Source: Pseudomonas sp. JM0905a
Lineage (GTDB): Bacteria; Pseudomonadota; Gammaproteobacteria; Pseudomonadales; Pseudomonadaceae
DNA length: 64,000 bases
Assembly (NCBI RefSeq): GCF_014700075.1
Contig: NZ_JACXBU010000006.1
Location: 310,001-374,000 of the forward strand
Direction: 5' to 3'
Positions 1 through 6,810 of this stretch are shown here, one piece after another. The stretch's first letter is position 1; every line of letters begins with the position of its first letter. The position numbers and the translations under genes were made by a program. The notes beneath the pieces were generated by a model. The model was not told where the DNA came from. It saw nothing but the letters and a program-made list of their open reading frames with translations, and searched no databases.

Positions 1-263
1 GTAATGCTTGCGCCGGGCGCCGCGCTGATGGTGAACGCATTGCTGCCCGTGTTGCCGGCGGCACCGGTATACCCACTCAAGGCCGCACTCGTTGCGGTGC
101 CGGCCAGGAGTGCTGTCAAACGGTTGGAGAAGAGCGAGGGCAGGGCCGTCAACAGAATTTCGGTGTCGTTCGCGTCTTCAAGAACGCTTTGCGTAGCGGT
201 GGAGTTCTGCAGACCCGCCGTCTCATCAAGAATGGTAAGGCTGCCCGTCGTCGTAATAGTCAT
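1..263 (-). CDS. N-terminus of a large repeat-type (T1SS/RTX-like) surface adhesin, partial
   Basis: The minus strand is open from an ATG at 263 to the window edge (87 codons, no stop). A good Shine-Dalgarno (GGAGAAAACC before the ATG) fixes the start. The product begins MTITTTGSLTILDE and continues with DETAGLQN, then LLTALPSLFSNRLTALLAG and GYTGAAGNTGSNAFTIS. I recognise this style from the DUF5801/T1SS-143-type repeats of very large secreted biofilm proteins. These begin without a Sec signal and are exported by type I secretion through a C-terminal signal that would lie outside the window. Ser/Thr/Ala/Gly-rich composition and the absence of Cys fit an extracellular protein. The family call rests on remembered repeat wording, so the exact family is uncertain. 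Confidence 0.6.
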   Translation of the reverse strand, partial: MTITTTGSLTILDETAGLQNSTATQSVLEDANDTEILLTALPSLFSNRLTALLAGTATSAALSGYTGAAGNTGSNAFTISAAPGASI

Positions 264-479
264 GGTTTTCTCCGCGGCAGATCTGGTCATCGAGGCCTGA
301 CCATTGACCCTCGTTCACTACTGACCATCACTATGGGGACGCGCCGGGTGCGGGCGCATCGACCGATACTCCCAGGCGGCCTAGGAGTTTCGGACTACTC
401 GGGAGGAGAAGAGGGGGCAACTGTTGCAGTGGTGAGAAAACGGACGATCGCGGCCAGGGCGTGACCGCTCAGAGGCGGG

Positions 480-839
480 TCAGCTGTGCAGGAGCCACGC
501 CTGGTACAGCTGATACAGGATCGCCAGCGCCAACCCCAGCAGGATCAGCTCGCGGAACACCTTCAGCGTCAGCACCCAGTAAACCGCCACCGCCACCATG
601 ACACCGAGGATCAGGCTGTGCGTCTGTTCCCAGTGCCTGGTGTAGGTCGCGGCAAGATAGCCAACCCCGAGGGACGCCGTTACCTGCAGGAGCGTCATGA
701 ACAACAGCCCACCGGAAAACGGCTTCGGTGGGGCGTCGTACACCCGCCCCAGACCTCGGCAGTAGCGGCACTCGACGGTGCGGCCATCCTTCTGAATGGT
801 CCGGCTGCCATGACATACGGGGCACTGTTGCCAAGCCAT
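480..839 (-). CDS. small zinc-ribbon membrane protein, function unknown
   Basis: A 119-residue protein starting at ATG 839, preceded by AAGGCGAG at good spacing. Longer upstream extensions of the frame look non-coding. Residues 6-31 hold two Cys pairs (CPVCHGS and CRYCRGLG), a DnaJ-like or rubredoxin-like zinc ribbon. The rest is hydrophobic: one membrane segment near residues 43-65 (GGLLFMTLLQVTASLGVGYL) and a long hydrophobic stretch at about 73-116 that could be two helices. The zinc ribbon would face the cytoplasm by the positive-inside pattern. It stands alone between the adhesin gene and the divergent ABC transporter operon. I do not recognise a named family; a chaperone- or assembly-like role is only a guess from the ribbon. 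Confidence 0.7.
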   Translation of the reverse strand: MAWQQCPVCHGSRTIQKDGRTVECRYCRGLGRVYDAPPKPFSGGLLFMTLLQVTASLGVGYLAATYTRHWEQTHSLILGVMVAVAVYWVLTLKVFRELILLGLALAILYQLYQAWLLHS

Positions 840-1083
840 AACTCGCCTTGCCACTTGTCTGGGACTACCAATGGGTAACGGTAGATCGGCCGGCGGAAAT
901 TGGCATTCCGATTCGTATGTATAAGTTTGCCTCTGGGGGGGAGGGGGCTTCGTGTTTTGGCGAGAGGATCCGACCTCGGTTATCGAGTCGAAGCCTGCCC
1001 TGGAAATGGAGTGGCGTGATCTGGAGCGCACGTGCATCGCGGGTGGCGCGAAGCGCGTCATGCGAGCTCCCGGACTAATCGCG

Positions 1084-1130
1084 TGACATTTATAGTGTCA
1101 TTGTGTTGCGTTATGACACAAAGCATGTCA
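1084..1130 (+). promoter_or_regulatory. two identical-format palindromes (TGACA-N7-TGTCA), probable operators of the ABC operon
   Basis: TGACATTTATAGTGTCA lies at 1084-1100 and TGACACAAAGCATGTCA at 1114-1130. Both have perfect 5-bp arms and a 7-nt centre, and their centres are exactly 30 bp apart, close to three helical turns. That geometry suits two dimers bound on one DNA face. The first site contains TATAGT, which resembles a -10 element. They are about 190 bp upstream of the binding-protein gene. The RpiR-type regulator at the end of the operon is the natural candidate to bind them; this is inference. The rest of 840-1315 contains the leader hairpins described separately and no gene. Confidence 0.55.
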
Positions 1131-1208
1131 TTCATATGCACAGCTCAAGCAATCGACCTGGCCAACCTTTCCAGGTCGGGCACCCCTACTCACAAGGTTC
1201 GGAAGGAT

Positions 1209-1298
1209 GTGGCGTCGTCTGACGCCACGCTTGGGCCAACGCCGTCCTCGAAAAGCGCCACTCAGGGCGTTTTTCAGGCTTCGATCCCCAAAACGCCC
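1209..1298 (+). promoter_or_regulatory. hairpin-rich leader with a terminator-like and a competing stem
   Basis: Three inverted repeats precede the binding-protein gene. A perfect 8-bp stem with a 4-nt loop spans 1209-1228 (GTGGCGTC/GACGCCAC). A terminator-like hairpin spans 1251-1274: AAAAgCGCC pairs with GGCGTTTT and ends in a run of five T. A third segment, AAAACGCCC at 1290-1298, is perfectly complementary to GGGCGTTTT at 1265-1273, so it can pair with the arm that forms the terminator. The two folds exclude each other, as in an attenuator. No known riboswitch core or leader peptide was recognised. Confidence 0.4.
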
Positions 1299-1315
1299 CT
1301 CAAGGAGTCAACAAG

Positions 1316-2092
1316 ATGAACAAGATCGTACTTCTAGGCACCCTGGCGCTGGCTGCCTTCAGCACCCTGGCCCACGCCGGCCAGGACACCCTGCGCATCG
1401 GTATCGAAGCGGCCTACCCGCCCTTCGGCTTCAAGACCACGGAAGGCAACATCAGCGGTTTCGACTACGACATCGGCAATGCCCTGTGCGCCGAAATGAA
1501 GATCAAGTGTGAATGGGTCGAGCAGGAGTTCGATGGGCTGATCCCGTCGTTGAAAGTGCGCAAGGTCGATGCGGTGCTGTCTTCGATGTCGATTACCGAA
1601 GACCGCCTGAAATCCGTGGATTTCAGCAAAAAGTACTACCACACCCCCGGCAAGCTGGCGATGAAGGCCGGCTCCGTGATCAACGACCCGCTGGTCGACC
1701 TCAAAGGCAAGAAGGTCGGTGTGCAGCGCGCCTCGACCTACGACCGCTACGCGACTGATCGATTTGAATCGGCGGGTATCGAAGTGGTGCGTTACGCCTC
1801 GCAGAACGAGGCCTTCCTCGACCTTGCCGCCGGGCGCCTGGACGCCACCCTGGCCGACATCATCAATATCGACGAAGGCTTTATCAAAACGTCGACGGGC
1901 AAGGGGTTTGCCCTGGTCGGTCCGGACTTCAGCGACCCCAACTACTTCGGCAGGGGAGCCGGGATTGCGTTTCGCAAAGGCGATAGCGCGAACGTCGCGC
2001 GCTTCAATGCCGCCATCGATGCCATCCGCGCCAACGGCAAGTACCAGCAGGTGCAAGCCAAGTACTTCGCGTTCGACATCTACGGCGAGTGA
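1316..2092 (+). CDS. periplasmic polar amino acid-binding protein of an ABC transporter
   Basis: A 258-residue solute-binding protein of the lysine/arginine/ornithine/histidine/octopine class (SBP family 3). The signal peptide covers about residues 1-21 (ending STLAHAG). The ligand-site signatures of this class are visible: AAYPPFGF near the mature N-terminus, EFDGLIPSL, SSMSITEDR (the Arg that grips the alpha-carboxylate) and the Asp of ATLADI (which binds the alpha-amino group in LAO-type proteins). The ligand therefore probably keeps a free amino acid head group. AAGGAG lies 10 nt before the ATG. It is the first gene of an operon with two permeases, a deacylase and an ATPase. The true ligand is unknown; opines and side-chain-acylated basic amino acids are options suggested by the deacylase. 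Confidence 0.85.
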   Translation: MNKIVLLGTLALAAFSTLAHAGQDTLRIGIEAAYPPFGFKTTEGNISGFDYDIGNALCAEMKIKCEWVEQEFDGLIPSLKVRKVDAVLSSMSITEDRLKSVDFSKKYYHTPGKLAMKAGSVINDPLVDLKGKKVGVQRASTYDRYATDRFESAGIEVVRYASQNEAFLDLAAGRLDATLADIINIDEGFIKTSTGKGFALVGPDFSDPNYFGRGAGIAFRKGDSANVARFNAAIDAIRANGKYQQVQAKYFAFDIYGE

Positions 2093-2170
2093 CGCCGGCG
2101 CCTCTTCTACAGAGGCGCTCTTGCCCGGCTTTCCGCGCATCTTCCGGCGCATCGCATGAGGAATCCGATC

Positions 2171-2860
2171 ATGCTTCACGGCTACGGCCCGACCATTCTC
2201 GATGGCGCCTGGCTAACCCTGAGCCTGGCCCTGACGTCCGTGGCCCTGGCGATTGTGCTGGGCCTTGTCGGGGCGGCGTGTCGACTGTCTCCGCTGAAGT
2301 GGCTGGCGCTGCTCGGCGAAAGCTACGCCACGCTGGTTCGCGGTCTTCCTGATCTGGTGCTGATCCTGCTGATCTTCTATGGCGGCCAGGAGCTGGTGAA
2401 CCGGGTGGCCCCCTTGCTTGGTCACCCCGAGTACGTCGACATCAACCCCTTTGTCGCCGGTGTCTGCACCCTGGGATTCATTTTCGGCGCCTACTTCTCC
2501 GAGACCTTTCGCGGCGCCTTCATGGCAATCCCCAAGGGCCAGGGCGAAGCCGCTATGGCCTACGGCATGGCCGCGTCCAAGGCGTTCTTCCGGATTCTGG
2601 TGCCGCAGATGATTCGCTTCGCGATTCCCGGCTTCACCAACAACTGGCTGGTGCTGACCAAATCCACTGCACTGATTTCGGTGATCGGCCTGCAGGACAT
2701 GATGTTCAAGGCCAAGAATGCAGCGGATGCGACCCATGAGCCCTTTACGTTCTTCCTGATCGTGGCGGGGCTTTACCTGGTGCTGACCAGTCTGTCCCTG
2801 CTGACGCTGCGCTACCTGGAAAGGCACTTCTCGGTCGGCACAAAAGCCGCCCTTCTGTGA
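2171..2860 (+). CDS. amino acid ABC transporter permease, HisQ-like
   Basis: An inner-membrane permease of 229 residues. It has an N-terminal helix (GAWLTLSLALTSVALAIVLG), the RGLPDLVLILLIFYGGQEL motif near residue 55, and an EAA loop (GEAAMAYGMAASKAFFRILVPQMIRFAIPG) that contacts the ATPase. The family is usually 225-240 residues long. I chose ATG 2171 over the in-frame ATG at 2156 because GAGGAA at 2158-2163 sits 7 nt before it, while 2156 has no ribosome site. It lies 78 nt after the binding-protein gene and 16 nt before the second permease, with which it should form the heterodimeric channel. Confidence 0.88.
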   Translation: MLHGYGPTILDGAWLTLSLALTSVALAIVLGLVGAACRLSPLKWLALLGESYATLVRGLPDLVLILLIFYGGQELVNRVAPLLGHPEYVDINPFVAGVCTLGFIFGAYFSETFRGAFMAIPKGQGEAAMAYGMAASKAFFRILVPQMIRFAIPGFTNNWLVLTKSTALISVIGLQDMMFKAKNAADATHEPFTFFLIVAGLYLVLTSLSLLTLRYLERHFSVGTKAALL

Positions 2861-2876
2861 GTACAGGTGCGAACCC

Positions 2877-3575
2877 ATGAACTTCGACTACGGCCTTATC
2901 TGGGCCAACCTGCCGCTGTACTTCAGTGGTGTTCTGGTAACCCTTTCAACCCTTCTGGCCTCCTTGGCAATCGGCCTGGCATTGGCCCTTCCACTGGGAC
3001 TGATGCGGGTCTCCCGCTCGCCGTGGCTGAACGCTCCGGCGTGGCTCTACACCTATGTCATTCGCGGCACCCCGATGCTGGTGCAGCTGTTCCTCATCTA
3101 CTACGGCCTGGCCCAGTTCGAGTGGGTGCGTGAGAGCGCGTTGTGGCCCTACCTCTCCAACGCGACCTTCTGCGCTTGCCTGGCGTTTGCCATCAACACC
3201 AGCGCCTACACCGCGGAAATCCTTGCCGGCAGCCTGAAGACAACGGCCCATGGCGAGATCGAGGCAGCCAGAGCCGTGGGCATGTCCCGCGCCGGGCTCT
3301 ATCGCCGCATCCTGCTGCCGTCGGCCCTGCGCCGTGCCCTGCCGCAGTACAGCAATGAAGTCATCATGATGCTGCACACCACCAGCCTGGCGTCGATCGT
3401 CACCCTGGTCGACATCACCGGCGCGGCGCGCACGGTCAACGCACGCTTCTATTTGCCGTTCGAGGCCTTCCTCACTGCCGGCGTTTTCTACCTGGCCCTG
3501 ACCTTCATCCTGGTGCGTCTGTTCAAGTTGGCCGAGCGCCGCTGGCTGGCGTACCTGGCACCGAGAAAGCACTAA
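2877..3575 (+). CDS. amino acid ABC transporter permease, HisM-like
   Basis: A 232-residue inner-membrane permease, the second half of the channel. Hydrophobic helices begin at LYFSGVLVTLSTLLASLAIG. The typical RGTPMLVQLFLIYYGLAQF motif is near residue 63, and the EAA loop reads GEIEAARAVGMSRAGLYRRILLP at about residues 125-147. Length and motif order fit the HisM/ArtM/OccM group. The ribosome site is weak, which suggests translational coupling to the upstream permease 16 nt away. It is followed after 10 nt by the deacylase gene. As with the rest of the operon, transport of a polar or basic amino acid derivative is supported but the exact substrate is not. Confidence 0.88.
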   Translation: MNFDYGLIWANLPLYFSGVLVTLSTLLASLAIGLALALPLGLMRVSRSPWLNAPAWLYTYVIRGTPMLVQLFLIYYGLAQFEWVRESALWPYLSNATFCACLAFAINTSAYTAEILAGSLKTTAHGEIEAARAVGMSRAGLYRRILLPSALRRALPQYSNEVIMMLHTTSLASIVTLVDITGAARTVNARFYLPFEAFLTAGVFYLALTFILVRLFKLAERRWLAYLAPRKH

Positions 3576-3585
3576 GGACTTCCGT

Positions 3586-4698
3586 ATGGAACATATCCAA
3601 CACAGCCTGCCCTGGAGTGCCCCGGGTACCGAGCGGAGCCTGTCGCTCTTTCGTTTTGGCAGCGGACCTCGCAAGGCCTACATCCAGGCATCCCTGCATG
3701 CCGATGAATTGCCCGGCATGCGAGTGGCCGTGGAACTCAAGCGCCTGCTGGGCGAACTTGAAGCGCAGGGCCGCCTGGCCGGCGTGATTGAACTGGTCCC
3801 GGTGGCCAATCCGATCGGCCTGGCGCAGATGATCCAGGCGACCCACCAGGGTCGTTTCGATTTCGCCAGTGGGCAGAACTTCAATCGGGAATTCCCGGAA
3901 CTGGCCGAGATGGTTGCATCCCAACTCGAAGGCCGTCTTGGCAGCGACGCGAGCGACAACGTGACGTTGATTCGCAGCCAGATGCGCACGGCCATCGATG
4001 CCTTGCCAGCAGCCACGTCGCCCCTCGACGGCCTGCGCCGTCTGCTGTTGCGGCAGGCTTGCGATGCTGACCTGGTGCTCGACCTGCACTGCGATTTCGA
4101 GTCGATCATGCTGCTCTATGCGCTGCCCCAGCACTGGCCAATCCTGCGCAGCCTGGCTGCGCACCTGGACGCTGGTGTCGCGCTACTGGCCGACAGCTAT
4201 GGCGGCAATTCCTTCGATGAAGCCTGCGCGGCGCCCTGGCTGCAGCTGGCCGAGCGGTTCCCGACCGCGAATATTCCTTCCGCCTGCGTGGCCACCACCA
4301 TCGAGCTTCGCGGCATGGCCGATACCGAGCGGGAACAGGCCGAGACCAGTGCCCAGGCCATTCTCGCCTACCTCGCCGAACAGGGGCTGATCGCAGGTGA
4401 TTGGCCTGAGGCGCCGGAAAGCCACTGCGAAGCCACACCATTTGCCGGCGCGCAGTACGCCTGTGCGCCGCATCCCGGCGTGGTGAGCTTTCTGCAGCCG
4501 CTCGGCGCGCGAGTGAAGGTGGGGGATCCCTTGTTCGAAGTCATCGATCCGATCAGTGACCACCGCAGCGTGGTCCGGGCCACCACCGACGGCATCGTCT
4601 ACGCCCGCGAGCGACTGCGCTTTGCCCAGCCTGGCCTGTGGCTGGCCAAGGTCGCCGGCCGTACGCCCATTCGCCACGGTCGCCTGCTCAGCGACTGA
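3586..4698 (+). CDS. zinc-dependent N-acyl amino acid deacylase, AstE/aspartoacylase (M14) family
   Basis: A 370-residue cytoplasmic metalloenzyme without signal peptide. The zinc site is readable: SLHADELPG gives His38 and Glu41, and DLHCD gives His168. Arg101 in NFNRE is the usual substrate-carboxylate ligand, and Glu240 in TIELRG is the likely general acid/base. After residue 285 a barrel-sandwich tail follows (HPGVVSFLQPLGARVKVGDPL), as in the larger family members, which include the ectoine-pathway enzyme DoeB. It lies between the permease and ATPase genes of one amino acid ABC transporter, so it probably removes an acyl group from the imported compound. No other ectoine, arginine-succinyl (ast) or opine-oxidase gene is nearby, so the substrate is open. 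Confidence 0.8.
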   Translation: MEHIQHSLPWSAPGTERSLSLFRFGSGPRKAYIQASLHADELPGMRVAVELKRLLGELEAQGRLAGVIELVPVANPIGLAQMIQATHQGRFDFASGQNFNREFPELAEMVASQLEGRLGSDASDNVTLIRSQMRTAIDALPAATSPLDGLRRLLLRQACDADLVLDLHCDFESIMLLYALPQHWPILRSLAAHLDAGVALLADSYGGNSFDEACAAPWLQLAERFPTANIPSACVATTIELRGMADTEREQAETSAQAILAYLAEQGLIAGDWPEAPESHCEATPFAGAQYACAPHPGVVSFLQPLGARVKVGDPLFEVIDPISDHRSVVRATTDGIVYARERLRFAQPGLWLAKVAGRTPIRHGRLLSD

Positions 4699-4716
4699 AT
4701 TCACGAGGCAACCGCC

Positions 4717-5481
4717 ATGTACAGACTCGAAATCGACAACCTTCACAAACGCTACGGCAACCACGAAGTGCTCAAGGGTGTGTCCCTGGCCGCCAAGGCC
4801 GGTGACGTCATCAGCATCATCGGCTCCAGCGGCTCGGGCAAAAGCACCTTCCTGCGCTGCATCAACATGCTGGAGCAGCCCCATAGCGGCTCCATCAAGC
4901 TCAACAACGAGGAGCTCAAGCTGCGGGCCGACAAGTTCGGCGACCTGAAGGCGTCCGATCCCAAGCAGCTGCAACGCATGCGTTCGCGCCTGGCGATGGT
5001 GTTCCAGCACTTCAACCTGTGGTCGCACATGAGCGCCCTGGACAACGTGATCGAAGCGCCGGTGCATGTGCTCGGTGTGCCGAAGAAGGAAGCCATCGAG
5101 AAGGCCGAGCACTACCTGGCCAAGGTGGGCGTGGCCCATCGCAAGGATGCCTATCCGGCGCACATGTCTGGTGGCGAGCAGCAGCGCGTGGCCATCGCCC
5201 GTGCCCTGGCCATGGAGCCGGAGGTGATGCTGTTCGACGAACCGACCTCGGCGCTGGACCCGGAACTGGTGGGAGAGGTGCTCAAGGTCATGCAGGACCT
5301 GGCTGTGGAAGGCCGCACCATGGTGGTCGTCACCCACGAGATGGGCTTCGCCCGTGAGGTGTCCAACCAGCTGGTGTTCCTGCACAAGGGGCTGGTAGAA
5401 GAGCGCGGCTGCCCGAAAGACGTGCTGGCCAACCCGCAGTCCGATCGCCTCAAGCAGTTCCTTTCCGGCAGCCTGAAATAG
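4717..5481 (+). CDS. amino acid ABC transporter ATP-binding protein, HisP-like
   Basis: A 254-residue ATPase that powers the two permeases. All motifs are intact: Walker [10 protein letters not shown] near residue 36, Q-loop [11 protein letters not shown], signature [15 protein letters not shown] near 150, Walker [15 protein letters not shown] and the H-loop VVTHEMGF. The insert between Walker A and the Q-loop (about residues 55-90) is as long as in HisP/OccP. GAGG precedes the ATG at normal spacing, and the gap to the deacylase stop is 18 nt. It is the last structural gene of the operon, followed by a 175-nt gap before the regulator gene. Confidence 0.92.
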   Translation: MYRLEIDNLHKRYGNHEVLKGVSLAAKAGDVISIIGSSGSGKSTFLRCINMLEQPHSGSIKLNNEELKLRADKFGDLKASDPKQLQRMRSRLAMVFQHFNLWSHMSALDNVIEAPVHVLGVPKKEAIEKAEHYLAKVGVAHRKDAYPAHMSGGEQQRVAIARALAMEPEVMLFDEPTSALDPELVGEVLKVMQDLAVEGRTMVVVTHEMGFAREVSNQLVFLHKGLVEERGCPKDVLANPQSDRLKQFLSGSLK

Positions 5482-5656
5482 CGCGAGGCAGACGGGGACC
5501 GCACGCGGGAAGCGGCCTGCCTGGGATCATCGCGAGAACTCTGGCAAGGCCGCGCATCCGCTACGCCGGCTTCGGATACACTTCAGCCCGACTCATGCAG
5601 GTCGGCCAAGCCGGACCCTTGCGCCTCACAGACACTTTCAGAAGCGCTGATTACCC

Positions 5657-6565
5657 ATGCCTACCGCCCCCAAGAACGCAACGGTCTATGCCGCACCGGT
5701 GATGCGCAAACTGACGGAACTTGCGCCGGACTTGCAGCCGTCTCTACGCAAGGTCGCCGACTTCATCCTGCGTCATCCGCTGAAGGCCGCGACCCTGACC
5801 ATCGAGGAACTGGCCCTGGAGACCGGCACTTCGCCTTCAGCGGTCAATCGCTTGGCCAGGGTGATGGACCTGGGGGGCTACACCGGTCTGAAGACCGAAT
5901 TGGTCGCTACGTTGCAGCAAATGGTTTCCCCGGTCGACAAGCTGCGCAGCGAACTCGAGCAACGCGCCGGTGGCGAATTCGGCCTGCATGAACAGATCCG
6001 CAGTGCCAGCGTCAACCTCGGCAATGCAGGCTCCAACAACCCGGAGACCGCCTTCGAAGCCTTCGTCGACAGCCTGATCAACGCGCGCAAGATCTTTGTC
6101 CTCGGCTTTGGCAACAGTGCCTACATGGCCGGCCTGGCCGCCGCTACGCTGACGCCATTCTGTGCCGACGCGATCGCCATCAGCATGGAAGGCGGCAACG
6201 AAAACGCCGCCTATCGCCTCGCGGCGATCACCCAGCAGGATGTGCTGCTGGCCATTTCCCTGCCGCGCTATTCCATCGACACCCTGCAACTGGCGCGCTT
6301 CGCCATGGAGCGCGGTGCCAAGGTGCTGGCAATCACCGATTCACCGGCATCTCCGCTGAGCAATATTGCCGAACACGTCCTGTTCGCTCCCGCCGATCAC
6401 CCGGTTCTGACCAGCTCCAATATCGCCGTGCTCGCACTGGTTGAAGCACTGGTGGCAGGCGTCATGGCACGCAACAAGGAAGCGGTGAAACTGGCCACCG
6501 AGTTGACTGAGAGCGTGATGTCCTACCTGCACATGCCGACGGGTCGCAAACTGCCGAAGACGTAA
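5657..6565 (+). CDS. RpiR/MurR-family transcriptional regulator with SIS domain
   Basis: A 302-residue regulator. Residues about 15-95 form the RpiR helix-turn-helix domain (LQPSLRKVADFILRHP, then TIEELALETGTSPSAVNRLARVMDLGGYTGLK). Residues about 125-265 form a SIS phosphosugar-binding fold (KIFVLGFGNSAYMAGLAAATL, VLLAISLPRYSIDTLQLA, VLAITDSPASPL). Regulators of this family usually sense a sugar phosphate, but members linked to amino acid and opine-type uptake operons exist. Same strand as the ABC/deacylase operon and directly downstream, so it probably controls that operon through the paired palindromes at 1084-1130; no copy of those palindromes is visible before its own start. The start at 5657 lacks a strong ribosome site. 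Confidence 0.85.
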   Translation: MPTAPKNATVYAAPVMRKLTELAPDLQPSLRKVADFILRHPLKAATLTIEELALETGTSPSAVNRLARVMDLGGYTGLKTELVATLQQMVSPVDKLRSELEQRAGGEFGLHEQIRSASVNLGNAGSNNPETAFEAFVDSLINARKIFVLGFGNSAYMAGLAAATLTPFCADAIAISMEGGNENAAYRLAAITQQDVLLAISLPRYSIDTLQLARFAMERGAKVLAITDSPASPLSNIAEHVLFAPADHPVLTSSNIAVLALVEALVAGVMARNKEAVKLATELTESVMSYLHMPTGRKLPKT

Positions 6566-6810
6566 GCAGGCATAGCGGCTGAGGGGCCAGCGTGACGCCC
6601 CCTGGACGCGCGCTAGAGGTCGTGATGTTTTTCAATACACCAACTGCCGGGCCGTCACTGGATGCAATACAGGCTGAGGTTGCCATGTAGTCGCGTATCC
6701 AGATTGACGGCGTCACAGTTTTTCATTTCCCGTGAAGGGTGGTTACGACACAGGATGTCGCAGCTACCAGTCAGTATTGTCCCTACGGTACACACGCAGG
6801 AATCCGACCC

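Noticed and set aside
4-300. 98-codon plus-strand frame at the left edge
   Set aside because: It is antisense to the adhesin-type N-terminus, which has the ribosome site and family-like sequence.
6705-6760. Inverted repeats TGACGGCGTCA and CGACA-N5-TGTCG before recC as further RpiR operators
   Set aside because: Centre lengths of 1 and 5 nt do not match the 7-nt centre of the paired sites at 1084-1130.
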